A model generated the notes under the pieces. It made no database searches, was not told the origin of the DNA, and worked only from the letters and a program-made list of their open reading frames with translations. Shown here piece by piece: positions 1 to 7,502 of a DNA stretch of 38,976 nt. This DNA is from Candidatus Fibrimonadaceae bacterium. GTDB taxonomy: Bacteria > Fibrobacterota > Fibrobacteria > Fibrobacterales > Fibrobacteraceae. Location of the stretch: NCBI GenBank assembly GCA_031281265.1, contig JAITFO010000007.1:1-38976 (forward strand), given 5' to 3'. The translations under genes were made by a program, and so were the position numbers. Within the stretch, counting starts at the first letter, position 1. Every line of letters begins with the position of its first letter.

Positions 1-67
1 ACTTTTTTATATATAAAAACTCTAATTTTACAAATTTAAATTATTAATTTCGTTTTTAAGGTTTTGA

Positions 68-86
68 CCCCCCCCCCCCCCCCCCC
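68..86 (+). repeat. C19 homopolymer tract
   Basis: A run of 19 consecutive C lies 136 nt upstream of the FISUMP lipoprotein start codon at 223. It is preceded by TTGA, so TTGACC could read as a -35 box, but the nearest TATATA (99-104) is 29 nt further on, which is not a normal spacer. The tract could be a phase-variation element or a contig-end sequencing artefact. A G10 run stands in the same relative orientation upstream of another FISUMP gene. Confidence 0.75.
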
Positions 87-121
87 GTTCTAACTCGTTA
101 TATAGCAGGCAGTTATGCACG

Positions 122-138
122 TTGTCTGAACCCCGATT
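122..138 (+). repeat. 17-nt dispersed repeat, copy 1
   Basis: TTGTCTGAACCCCGATT is repeated exactly at 37498-37514, and in both places an AGGATTT-type extension follows. Both copies are intergenic. It resembles the short dispersed intergenic motifs reading 'CTGAA...GATT...GGATTT' that are scattered through many bacterial genomes; that comparison is from memory. Confidence 0.5.
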
Positions 139-222
139 CAAGGATTTACCCGAATTATTACATAATGGCAAATCTTGCCTTTGCAAGCACATATTTACAC
201 ACATTCAAAAAAGGAGTTCAAT

Positions 223-1383
223 ATGAAAACAAATAGCCGTTTTCTTCTCACGGTAAGCCTCGCATTTGCCTTGGCATTCACCTTTTCTTGCTCATCGGAC
301 AATAATGTTAGCGAGAACCGGTCAAACATCAATTCCGTCACGGAAATATCCTCGTCTAGCAGGAATGAAGGTTTATTATCTTCAAGTAATGTTGGCATAG
401 GCGGCAATTCTAGCTCTGAGATGAGGTCCATCTCGTCTAGTGGCGGCAGTAGCAGTGGCTCTGCGCTGAAAGAATGCGATGTTGTATTTAATCCTGCTAA
501 TAAATTCTGTTATGATGGTATTATTTACGATAAATGCGATGGTATGGAGTACAACCCCACTACACATATTTGCCAAGGTACCATAGCCACCCCCACAAAA
601 TGCAATGGGGTACAATATAATCCGTTGAGAGAAGACTGTTGTGTTTCTGCTATATTTAACAAGTTGGAGAGCGGTTGTTGCGTTTCTGCCGTATTCAACC
701 TAGCGAACCAAAGATGCCAAAACAGCATTGTAGAAACTAAGTGTGGAGATGATGGCTATAATCCTGCAACTCAATTCTGTAGCAGAAATATCATTTATAA
801 TAATTGCGGCGGTAGCAGTTATAATCCAGTAACTCAATTCTGTTCCAATGGCACGCTGAAAAACTATGGTACTCCACTAACCGATGCTCGCGATGGCAAA
901 ACCTATAATACTATAGAAATAGGCACCCAGACTTGGATGGCAGAGAACATTAACTACAATGTGAAAGGCAGTAAGTGCTATGATAACAAAGATGCCAACT
1001 GTGTGGCTTATGGCAGATTGTATGATTTGGCAACGGCAGAGACAGTATGCCCTGATGGTTGGCATTTGTCTACCGTAACTGAATGGACAACCTTAATGAA
1101 TTTTGTTGGAGGCTTAGGAATTGCAGGAGCCAAGCTGAAAACTGCTAGCGGTTGGAGTACTGGCAGTGGCTATAAAGCAGGTACTGATGATTTCGGTTTT
1201 ACGGCTCTACCGGGCGGTGGTGGTTATGCAAAGGATGGCGATTTCAGCGGAGATATCGGATCCCGCGGTTACTGGTGGAGTGATGCCCGCCGTTGGGACG
1301 TAAGTTATAACAAAGATGCTTTCGATTGGTGGACCGGGGACAGTAAGGACAACTTGTATAGTGTTCGTTGCGTGAAGGACTAA
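223..1383 (+). CDS. FISUMP-domain lipoprotein with Cys-rich repeats
   Basis: Predicted surface lipoprotein of 386 aa. The start at 223 is chosen because AAGGAG stands 6 nt upstream and translation gives a clean lipoprotein signal with lipobox F-S-C at Cys23; the reading frame also extends back to a TTG at 175. Residues about 25-83 form a Ser/Asn-rich linker. Residues about 84-220 hold roughly five to six short Cys repeats of the form C-x-G-x-x-Y-N-P-x-T-x-x-C. Residues about 221-386 are a FISUMP domain (DARDGKTYNT, TWMAENINYN, CPDGWHLSTVTEW, GYWWSDA, final VRCVKD). The function of FISUMP is unknown; surface display is inferred from the lipobox. The gene lies alone downstream of a C19 tract. 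The domain call is firm and any role is open. Confidence 0.85.
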   Translation: MKTNSRFLLTVSLAFALAFTFSCSSDNNVSENRSNINSVTEISSSSRNEGLLSSSNVGIGGNSSSEMRSISSSGGSSSGSALKECDVVFNPANKFCYDGIIYDKCDGMEYNPTTHICQGTIATPTKCNGVQYNPLREDCCVSAIFNKLESGCCVSAVFNLANQRCQNSIVETKCGDDGYNPATQFCSRNIIYNNCGGSSYNPVTQFCSNGTLKNYGTPLTDARDGKTYNTIEIGTQTWMAENINYNVKGSKCYDNKDANCVAYGRLYDLATAETVCPDGWHLSTVTEWTTLMNFVGGLGIAGAKLKTASGWSTGSGYKAGTDDFGFTALPGGGGYAKDGDFSGDIGSRGYWWSDARRWDVSYNKDAFDWWTGDSKDNLYSVRCVKD

Positions 1384-1402
1384 CCATAGATTGTTAGAAT
1401 TT

Positions 1403-1453
1403 GTGCCACGGTGGCACGAACCTTGCAAGCCCTTGTGTTTTCCCCAAGGGTTT
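1403..1453 (+). terminator. Two hairpins after the FISUMP gene
   Basis: GTGCCAC and GTGGCAC pair around a single G (1403-1417). AAGCCCTTG (1427-1435) pairs with CAAGGGTTT (1445-1453) around a 9-nt loop with one G-T pair. Neither is followed by a clear T-run, so this is structured intergenic RNA that may slow or end transcription, not a canonical intrinsic terminator. Confidence 0.35.
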
Positions 1454-1499
1454 GGAGAGGTAAACAAAGAACGGGGAAATGTTAAGCAAAGGTAATATT

Positions 1500-2138
1500 A
1501 TGATAGACGAAGTAACAAAAAAAATGAAACATTTGAGTAGATACACTTCAATCACAGATTTGCTTTGTATGTTGCAAAGTAAGAAATTACATTTTTCAAA
1601 CCCAGAAGGTTGGGAAGACAGAACAGATGCCGCTTTTTTGAAAAAATATGAAGAAACCGAAAAAAAGAAAGTCCGGGTACTCTGTTTTTCAGATGTTTAT
1701 GATAAGCATCATTTTTGGAAAATCTATGCTAAACACGGCTGTATGATAAAATTCGACAGGGAAAAATTATTCAATAAAATTAAAGAAAATAATAATAATC
1801 TTAGGTTTAAAGAAGTAAAACATATTAGACCAAAGTATTTTAGAAAAAACAAGAAAGATTTGCCTTTTATTAAGCAATTTGGGTATGAAAAAGAAAAAGA
1901 GTATCGGCTTGTTTGGAAAGGCGATAATGTGAAAGATGCTTTTATTCCTCTTGACTTGGAAGCTATTGAAGAGATAATTATTTCCGGTGATATAAAGAAA
2001 GAATTAGTGGAAAATTTAAAAGAAATTGTTTATAAAATTACGGATGAGCAAATTGCCAAAGAAAAGATAACGCATTCTAAAATTTATGAAAATGAAGAAT
2101 GGATTAAAGAAATTAATTCCACTATTTTCAATCCTTAA
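1500..2138 (+). CDS. DUF2971-like protein
   Basis: Protein of 212 aa with the pattern of the DUF2971 family: an N-terminal segment with R-Y-T-S-I-T-D-L-L and K-L-H-F-S-N-P-E-G-W-E-D, a central L-C-F-S-D...H-F-W-K-I-Y-A-K-H-G-C-M-I-K-F-D, then K-E-K-E-Y-R-L-V-W-K-G-D. DUF2971 proteins are of unknown biochemical function and often sit in accessory or defence-type gene sets. ATG 1500 has AAAGGT 6 nt upstream; an in-frame ATG at 1479 would add 7 residues. The gene is strikingly Lys- and A-rich compared with the core genes to its right. There is no signal peptide or membrane segment, so it should be cytoplasmic. Confidence 0.6.
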   Translation: MIDEVTKKMKHLSRYTSITDLLCMLQSKKLHFSNPEGWEDRTDAAFLKKYEETEKKKVRVLCFSDVYDKHHFWKIYAKHGCMIKFDREKLFNKIKENNNNLRFKEVKHIRPKYFRKNKKDLPFIKQFGYEKEKEYRLVWKGDNVKDAFIPLDLEAIEEIIISGDIKKELVENLKEIVYKITDEQIAKEKITHSKIYENEEWIKEINSTIFNP

Positions 2139-2298
2139 CACAGAGAACCAAGCCTTATAGAGGTTTGGTAGGGGAAATATTTTCTATAAGCCTCCATTCT
2201 TGGCTTTATTCGGGTAATTTTGGTCAAAAATGTAAACAACTGTTTGCAAAATTCACTTTTTAGAACTTTTTTCCCCCTTGACTTCCGTCTAATAGGTA

Positions 2299-2979
2299 AT
2301 GGAGAAAAAACGGACTCTTAAAGAACGCATAGACCGTATTATACACGCAGGCGAAATAGAGCTTGCGGGTGAGGTATATAAAGGGAAGTATGAGTTGAAT
2401 AATGTGAAGTCAATAAAAAACTTTATACTTGATAAATTGCGTTTGAATGAAAAAGGGAAAAATAAAGTCTATATTAATGTTGATACTGGCAAGAAAATTA
2501 GCATTAGTGGTAACTCCGCAGGCAAATTAACAAGCCATTACAAATATGGAGAAACATATCAAAAGACTATAGCCCATCTTCAACGGATAATAGAAAATAT
2601 GAAATTCTTGGAAGAAATGTCACCTGATAAAGAAAATTCCAAGTTTGGCAATTATTCCTACTACATTACCAGAGCAAATATAGATGGAGAATCGTATACC
2701 ATACTAAGCACAGTTGGGCATAATGAATATGGGATATATTATGACCAAAACGTATTTGAAGGAACACCGAAAGAGGTATTTAAAGAAGCAAAAACTTCTA
2801 ATGATAATAAATATAGCCGATTAAAAGAGATATTGAAAGAAGAGGCGGCGGACCCTTCCGAGTTACACTCGGGGGACAAATCCCAACCTGCCTCTACTAA
2901 TAAATATACAAAAATTTCTCCCGATGTGCAAGGAGAGCCTCCCCCAAAGGGTCTTCGGTTTGCGGCTATAGTTAACTAA
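2299..2979 (+). CDS. LPD3-like (phage/polyvalent protein-associated) domain protein
   Basis: Protein of 226 aa. Residues about 68-170 carry I-S-I-S-G-N-S-A-G-K-L-T-S, I-A-H-L-Q-R-I-I-E-N, then a beta-rich Y-Y-I-T-R-A-N-I-D-G-E-S-Y-T-I-L-S-T-V and I-Y-Y-D-Q-N-V-F. This resembles the large polyvalent protein-associated domain 3 and related nuclease-like domains found in phage and conjugative-element proteins. I recall the resemblance from family patterns and have not tested it. The last ~40 residues are of low regularity and look like read-through of non-conserved DNA, so the protein may be a detached or truncated module. The start has no obvious Shine-Dalgarno. It sits between a DUF2971-like gene and an AAA_14 ATPase, consistent with an acquired segment. 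Confidence 0.45.
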   Translation: MEKKRTLKERIDRIIHAGEIELAGEVYKGKYELNNVKSIKNFILDKLRLNEKGKNKVYINVDTGKKISISGNSAGKLTSHYKYGETYQKTIAHLQRIIENMKFLEEMSPDKENSKFGNYSYYITRANIDGESYTILSTVGHNEYGIYYDQNVFEGTPKEVFKEAKTSNDNKYSRLKEILKEEAADPSELHSGDKSQPASTNKYTKISPDVQGEPPPKGLRFAAIVN

Positions 2980-2997
2980 ACTATTACGGGATTAGCC

Positions 2998-3034
2998 CGT
3001 GTGTTTTTTAAAGTTAAACTTTAAAAAACACACG
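2998..3034. promoter_or_regulatory. Perfect 18-bp-arm palindrome
   Basis: The left arm (2998-3015) and right arm (3017-3034) are exact reverse complements around a single A at 3016. It begins 18 nt after the stop of the LPD3-like gene and ends 11 nt before the predicted -10 of the ATPase gene, so its right arm covers where a -35 would lie. It is T/A-rich in the middle and has no following T-run. It could be an operator, a bidirectional terminator or a remnant terminal inverted repeat. Confidence 0.7.
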
Positions 3035-3045
3035 CAATATTTTTG

Positions 3046-3051
3046 TATATT
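3046..3051 (+). promoter_or_regulatory. -10 box for the ATPase, leaderless type
   Basis: TATATT ends 6 nt before the ATG at 3058, and there is no Shine-Dalgarno. A transcript starting 6-7 nt after this box would begin at or next to the start codon. The spacing is the same as at several other genes in the window. Confidence 0.5.
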
Positions 3052-3057
3052 TATACA

Positions 3058-4218
3058 ATGATAAAAAGACACATTTTAAAGCATTTGCTTAAAGTAGCTA
3101 AGTATTTTCCCGCTGTTACAATACTTGGTCCAAGGCAAAGCGGCAAAACTACGCTTGCCAAAATGGCTTTTCCAAAATTGCCATACACATCACTAGAAAA
3201 TCCCGATGTCAGAGCATTTGCTTCTGAAGACCCACGTTCATTTTTGGCAAAATATCCAACAGGAGCTATTTTAGACGAAATACAGAGGGTTCCTAACCTG
3301 CTATCCTATCTACAAGAAATTTTGGATAATAGCAAACGTAATGGACGTTTTGTGCTAACTGGTTCTCATCAACCAGAAATTCATGCAGAAATTTCCCAGT
3401 CTCTTGCAGGTAGAACAGGTATTTTGCGCTTATTGCCGCTTTCCATAGCGGAGCTTACTAGTTTTGGAATAGAACTAGATAGAGATGAATATATATACAA
3501 TGGTTTTATGCCTGCGGTGTATTCAAAAAAAACTCCACCTAATTTATTTTACAGCAATTATTACTCAACTTATGTGGAACGCGATGTAAGGCAACTTATA
3601 CAACTAAACAATCAAAAATCATTTGAATTATTCATTAAACTTTTAGCAGGGAGAGTTGGGCAAATTGTCAATTTAAATTCTATGGCGGGCGACATAGGCA
3701 TTTCTTCTGTTACGCTTGCTTCTTGGCTTTCCATTTTGGAAGCGAGCTATATTATCTTCAGATTGCCTTGCTATTTTAACAATTTTGGGAAACGGCTTAT
3801 AAAAAGTCCAAAAATTTATTTTACCGATGTTGGATTAGCGGCGTATTTGCTTGGGATAAATTCAGCCGAGCAAGTTTCAAGAGATCCCCTTATGGGCGGG
3901 TTATTTGAAAATATGGTTGTAGCAGAAGCATTAAAGCAGCGTTATAATTTAGGGAAGGAAGCGGAACTTTATTATTTTAGAGACCAAAAAGGTTTTGAAG
4001 TTGATTTAATTTTGAATGAGGGACATAATATCATTCCCATAGAAATTAAGGCGGCAAGAACCTACAATGCTTCGCTGGCAGATAATATTCGCAAATTCGT
4101 TTCTCTTTCCAATTCTGCAAAAAACTCTGCCGTTATCTATGCAGGAAAAGAAAACGGGAAAATAAGCAATGTGGATTACGTAAACTTCAAGAGCACGAGA
4201 AACTTGTTAAACCAATAA
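3058..4218 (+). CDS. AAA_14/DUF4143 family ATP-binding protein
   Basis: Protein of 386 aa. The N-terminal P-loop ATPase has Walker A G-P-R-Q-S-G-K-T-T (residues 24-32) and Walker B A-I-L-D-E-I-Q. The DUF4143 segment follows (S-T-Y-V-E-R-D-V-R-Q-L). A C-terminal F-E-V-D-L-I-L...I-P-I-E-I-K has the D...ExK layout of PD-(D/E)XK nuclease-like folds. The family is common, often in many copies per genome, and linked to mobile or toxin-antitoxin-like loci, but its role is unsettled. ATG 3058 is preferred over an in-frame TTG at 3043, which would lie upstream of the likely -10. Its 3' end overlaps the end of aroD by 12 nt, tail to tail. Confidence 0.85.
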   Translation: MIKRHILKHLLKVAKYFPAVTILGPRQSGKTTLAKMAFPKLPYTSLENPDVRAFASEDPRSFLAKYPTGAILDEIQRVPNLLSYLQEILDNSKRNGRFVLTGSHQPEIHAEISQSLAGRTGILRLLPLSIAELTSFGIELDRDEYIYNGFMPAVYSKKTPPNLFYSNYYSTYVERDVRQLIQLNNQKSFELFIKLLAGRVGQIVNLNSMAGDIGISSVTLASWLSILEASYIIFRLPCYFNNFGKRLIKSPKIYFTDVGLAAYLLGINSAEQVSRDPLMGGLFENMVVAEALKQRYNLGKEAELYYFRDQKGFEVDLILNEGHNIIPIEIKAARTYNASLADNIRKFVSLSNSAKNSAVIYAGKENGKISNVDYVNFKSTRNLLNQ

Positions 4219-4869
4219 ATTATACTGCCCAGGGGCTAAGGCATTTCCTATCGCGCTGTAAGTTAGGTTTGCCCCTTCGTCCAGCGAGCGCAAACGGCTT
4301 TCCTTGCCCTCCTCGCCCATCGCAAAGGCGGCGAACAATTCAAAGCTTTTCCCGTATCTCTTTGCAAAAGAATATAAAGGCTCGGAGTCGTTTTTTGAAT
4401 GTGCCATTGCGGCAACCTTGCAACCCTCGGTTTTTAAAACCAAACATTCCTCTGCAAATTCGTCTAGCTCCCGCTCGTTTGGAACTCTATCGAAGATATG
4501 CCACGAGCATATAATTTTTACCCCGAGTTTTTTTGCCTGTGAAAAATCCACGCCGCGTTCAATGTCTATCCAATCCAAATTTTTGCCTGTGAATAAAGCG
4601 ATGCGTTCGGTAGCCTTTTCATTTTCATAAGCCCCGCCATCTTTTTTTAGGCGAATGGTGCCAAGACGAAGAGCTTTTGGATTAAGCTCGTAAACTCTTT
4701 GCGAAAGATTTTCCCATTCATCCTTGTTGTTAAACAAATCGTAGCGAATTTCCAAAATGGAACATTTTTTTATCGCTGCCATTTCTGCTCCAAGGGGATT
4801 TTTTTCTGCGTTTTGCAAAACATCAGGGCTTATTAAACCCGCTATGAATTTTAATTCTGATTGCGGCAT
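4207..4869 (-). CDS. aroD: Type I 3-dehydroquinate dehydratase
   Basis: Converts 3-dehydroquinate to 3-dehydroshikimate in the shikimate pathway of aromatic amino acid synthesis; cytoplasmic. The 220-aa protein has the usual single-domain length. Type I signatures are visible: E40-x-R-x-D44, catalytic His in S-W-H-I-F (about H124), Schiff-base Lys in C-K-V-A-A-M-A (about K151), then M-G-E-E-G-K-E-S-R and A-P-G-Q near the end. ATG 4869 is chosen; a GTG one codon upstream is also in frame. It diverges from the TPR gene with only 26 nt between start codons and overlaps the ATPase gene at its 3' end. No other shikimate gene is nearby. Confidence 0.93.
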   Translation of the reverse strand: MPQSELKFIAGLISPDVLQNAEKNPLGAEMAAIKKCSILEIRYDLFNNKDEWENLSQRVYELNPKALRLGTIRLKKDGGAYENEKATERIALFTGKNLDWIDIERGVDFSQAKKLGVKIICSWHIFDRVPNERELDEFAEECLVLKTEGCKVAAMAHSKNDSEPLYSFAKRYGKSFELFAAFAMGEEGKESRLRSLDEGANLTYSAIGNALAPGQYNLLV

Positions 4870-4882
4870 CACAGTAATTTAC

Positions 4883-4888
4883 TATATT
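4883..4888 (+). promoter_or_regulatory. -10 box for the TPR gene, leaderless type
   Basis: TTTACTATATT (4878-4888) ends 7 nt before GTG 4896. The same 11-mer occurs before the DsbA-like gene and the DUF3450 gene. There is no Shine-Dalgarno. The box lies in the 26-nt gap shared with divergent aroD. Confidence 0.55.
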
Positions 4889-4895
4889 CTTTTCA

Positions 4896-6212
4896 GTGGC
4901 AAACCCTTTAAGCATATTTTTTTCAAGACTTGCTCCGGAAGATAGGCGGTTCATAGAGAGGATATGCATTTTTTTGATAATTTTATTCATTTTGAGTGGA
5001 GCAGCTCTATATTTTCGTGCTTATTTAAAAAATGAAAGCACAGAACAAGCTGATAGCGGACCGGACGTGTTAATAGATTCCAATTCTGATTTTGATTCTG
5101 CGGCTGTGGACTTAGCGGATTTGCCAGCCGCTCCAGAACTTCCAGAGCACATGGATGCGGAAATGCCTGTTGCAAGTACAAGTGATGACCCCTTTGCCAA
5201 CGATTTTGACGGGGCTGCTCATTTGCAGCTGATGAGGCAAAATTCAAGGGAGTACAACTTTCAAATGGCATATAGGCATGGGGTCAGGATAATTGGCTAC
5301 TTGTTAGATAACCCTGATTTGACTGCGGAATGGGGGCATGTTTTGCTCGAAGCTGGCAGGCCTCAGGATGCAGTTACTGCTTTGCAGAAATTGGATGCCA
5401 AAGGTTCAATGAAAACCGATGCGATTGTAGATTTAGCTATTGCCATGCATCGTTCGGGAGAAACAGAAGGTGCTATACAGCTTTTGGATGATAAACTGAA
5501 AGGCAAAAGCGATGTGAATTTACTCGTGACAAAAGCGGCCATAATAGGGGAACACCCCGATACAAATAGACGTGTTGCCGCAGAAGCGATTTTTAAAAGC
5601 GCGTTGAGAAAAGATGCGTCCTTGCCAAACGTCAATTATTGGTACAGCAGATATCTAATGCAAAGGGGCGATTATCAAAGTTCCAGAATTTATGCTGAGC
5701 GGGCATTAAAAGCAAAACCAAACGAGGCACGTTTCATAACAAGGCTTGGCATGGCAGAGTTTTACCTTAGAAACGATGCTAGGGCAGAGGAACTCTATAA
5801 TATATCATTGAGAATAAATCCCTACGACTACAATGCCTGGTTCAGCTTAGGCGAGCTTTATCTGAGCAAGGCAAACGAGAGCAGCTATGTTCAAGACGTT
5901 AGAAAAAACACCCGCAAAGCTTTGGAATCTTATTTAAAAGCAATAGAATACGATTCGTTGCATATAAAATCGCATTATCGCATTGGGCTTATATTAAATG
6001 GCAATGGCGGGCATAAAGAAGCGATTAGGCATTTGATGATAGCTTTGGAAAAAATGCCAAACGATATTCCTATAATGCAACAACTGAGCGTAGCGTATCT
6101 GCAATTAGGCGACACTGTAAACTCCACCGGTTATTTGGATAAGATTTTGCAATTAGACCCGTTTAATAAAATAGCAGCTACTCAAATGAGGAGAATAAAA
6201 GGAGATATGTGA
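4896..6212 (+). CDS. Membrane-anchored TPR-repeat protein
   Basis: Protein of 438 aa. A single hydrophobic helix at about residues 21-42 is followed by an Asp/Ser/Pro-rich linker, then tetratricopeptide-like helical repeats from about residue 120 to the end, the clearest being N-A-W-F-S-L-G-E-L-Y-L and H-Y-R-I-G-L-I-L. This predicts an inner-membrane anchor with a periplasmic TPR scaffold for protein-protein contacts; the specific partner is unknown. Start GTG 4896 is supported by the -10 box 7 nt upstream. The next gene, an HU/IHF protein, begins 1 nt after the stop, so they are probably co-transcribed. Confidence 0.8.
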   Translation: MANPLSIFFSRLAPEDRRFIERICIFLIILFILSGAALYFRAYLKNESTEQADSGPDVLIDSNSDFDSAAVDLADLPAAPELPEHMDAEMPVASTSDDPFANDFDGAAHLQLMRQNSREYNFQMAYRHGVRIIGYLLDNPDLTAEWGHVLLEAGRPQDAVTALQKLDAKGSMKTDAIVDLAIAMHRSGETEGAIQLLDDKLKGKSDVNLLVTKAAIIGEHPDTNRRVAAEAIFKSALRKDASLPNVNYWYSRYLMQRGDYQSSRIYAERALKAKPNEARFITRLGMAEFYLRNDARAEELYNISLRINPYDYNAWFSLGELYLSKANESSYVQDVRKNTRKALESYLKAIEYDSLHIKSHYRIGLILNGNGGHKEAIRHLMIALEKMPNDIPIMQQLSVAYLQLGDTVNSTGYLDKILQLDPFNKIAATQMRRIKGDM

Positions 6213-6213
6213 T

Positions 6214-6507
6214 ATGAAAGGTATCAGCAATATTACAAAAAGAGATTTGGTGGGCGAAATTTCGTCTAGAACAGGTTTGCCGCAAGTGGAAACAAAAAAA
6301 ATAGTCGAGTGTTTTTTAGACTCAGTTGCCCGTTCTTTGATTGAAGGGAATAATATTGAGATTCGCGGCTTTGGTCGTTTTAAAATTCGCAGCAGAAATG
6401 GCTACAAGGCGCGCAACCCCCGCACCGGTGAACCGATAGTGGTAGAAGCCGGCAGAAAGCCCGTATTTGAACCCAGCAAGGAATTGAAAAAAGTGCTGAA
6501 CGGCTAG
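6214..6507 (+). CDS. HU/IHF-family DNA-binding protein
   Basis: Small histone-like DNA-bending protein of 97 aa. It carries the full bacterial HU/IHF fold pattern: T-K-R-D-L-V at the N terminus, [10 protein letters not shown] in the beta arm, [10 protein letters not shown] at the arm tip, and [10 protein letters not shown] at the C terminus. The R-N-P and C-terminal region look more IHF-like than HU-like, but I do not assign alpha or beta. AAAAGGAG lies 9 nt before the ATG. It follows the TPR gene almost directly. Its TAG stop overlaps the stop of the convergent trxB in a shared CTAG. Confidence 0.92.
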   Translation: MKGISNITKRDLVGEISSRTGLPQVETKKIVECFLDSVARSLIEGNNIEIRGFGRFKIRSRNGYKARNPRTGEPIVVEAGRKPVFEPSKELKKVLNG

Positions 6508-7439
6508 GCGAGCCACTCCTCGCATTCAAGCGCAGCCAAACAACCCGAACCCGCCGCGATAATAGCTTGTCTGTGATGTGGGCTTTGAACATCGCCAGCG
6601 GCGAACACGCCTTCAATGCTTGTCTTTGTGCTGCCAGCTTTTGTCACAATAAATCCCTGTTCATCCAGTTTTAATTGGCCGCCGAGAAACTCCGTATTGG
6701 GATTATGCCCTATGGCGTAAAAAAATCCCGAGATTCCAAGCTCCGTCTTTTCGTTTGTCACAGTGTTTTGCAAAGTCACAGATTCCAAAAATTTACTGCC
6801 CTTCAATTCCACTGGAATGCTGTCCCACATTATTTTTATCTTTGGGTTGTTCTTTATTCTCTCCTGCAAGATTGGGCTTGCTCTGAGCTTATTCCTGCGG
6901 TGGATTATTATCACTTCGCTTGCGAATTTGGAAAGGTGTTCCGCTTCGCCCATCGCGGTATCTCCGCCGCCAACAACAGCTATAACTTTGTTTCTGAAAA
7001 TAGGCAACGCACCATCGCACACCGCGCACGCGGAAATTCCCTTTTGCCAATATTCCTTGCTGCCGGGGATATTCAATACTTTTGCGGTTGCACCTGTTGC
7101 AACTATAACGCTCTTTGCCTCCACGTGTTCACCGCTTTCCAAGGTGAGCGTAAAAGGCTTTTTTGAAAAATCAACGGAGGCAACTGTTTCCGTGACTATG
7201 CGGACGGAATTTTTAAGCGACTGCTCACGCATCTGCTCCATGAGTTCGTTGCCTAAAATCCCATTTGCAAAACCGGGGAAATTTTCAATGGTGTCCGTGG
7301 TGGTTAGCTGCCCACCAGCGGCTATGCCACCTGCCATAAAACCCTCAAACATAAGGGGCTTTCTCTCCGCCCTGCCCAGATAAATTGCCGCAGTGTGCCC
7401 CGCAGGCCCAGAACCTATAATCACAACTTCTTCCAACAT
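6504..7439 (-). CDS. trxB: Thioredoxin-disulfide reductase
   Basis: FAD- and NADPH-dependent reductase that keeps thioredoxin reduced in the cytoplasm. The 311-aa length is typical. The N-terminal dinucleotide fold I-I-G-S-G-P-A-G (residues 7-14), the redox pair C138-A-V-C141-D, the NADPH-binding V-V-G-G-G-D-T-A and the late A-A-G-D-V motif are all present. The start codon lies 6 nt downstream of a TAAATT -10 and lacks a Shine-Dalgarno, suggesting a leaderless mRNA. It is convergent with the HU/IHF gene (4-nt overlap) and divergent from htrA. Confidence 0.95.
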   Translation of the reverse strand: MLEEVVIIGSGPAGHTAAIYLGRAERKPLMFEGFMAGGIAAGGQLTTTDTIENFPGFANGILGNELMEQMREQSLKNSVRIVTETVASVDFSKKPFTLTLESGEHVEAKSVIVATGATAKVLNIPGSKEYWQKGISACAVCDGALPIFRNKVIAVVGGGDTAMGEAEHLSKFASEVIIIHRRNKLRASPILQERIKNNPKIKIMWDSIPVELKGSKFLESVTLQNTVTNEKTELGISGFFYAIGHNPNTEFLGGQLKLDEQGFIVTKAGSTKTSIEGVFAAGDVQSPHHRQAIIAAGSGCLAALECEEWLA

Positions 7440-7445
7440 ACTTGG

Positions 7446-7451
7446 AATTTA
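7446..7451 (-). promoter_or_regulatory. -10 box for trxB, leaderless type
   Basis: Read on the minus strand, TTACTAAATT ends 6 nt before the trxB ATG. The spacing and the TTAC prefix match the boxes found at other genes in the window. Confidence 0.5.
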
Positions 7452-7502
7452 GTAATTGTGCGATTTTTTTCTACTTTACCACCAAACATCAAGGAGGAAA
7501 AA

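Noticed and set aside
64-104. Sigma-70 promoter spanning the C19 tract (TTGACC to TATATA)
   Set aside because: The spacer would be 29 nt; no plausible tract length change of a few bases gives 17, so it is not annotated as a promoter.
2278-2298. TTGACT before the LPD3-like gene as a -35 box
   Set aside because: It lies only 15 nt from the start codon and no -10 follows at a usable distance.
6763-7383. 206-codon plus-strand open frame opposite trxB
   Set aside because: It lies wholly antisense to a clear trxB, has no known motif and no ribosome site; it is a shadow frame.
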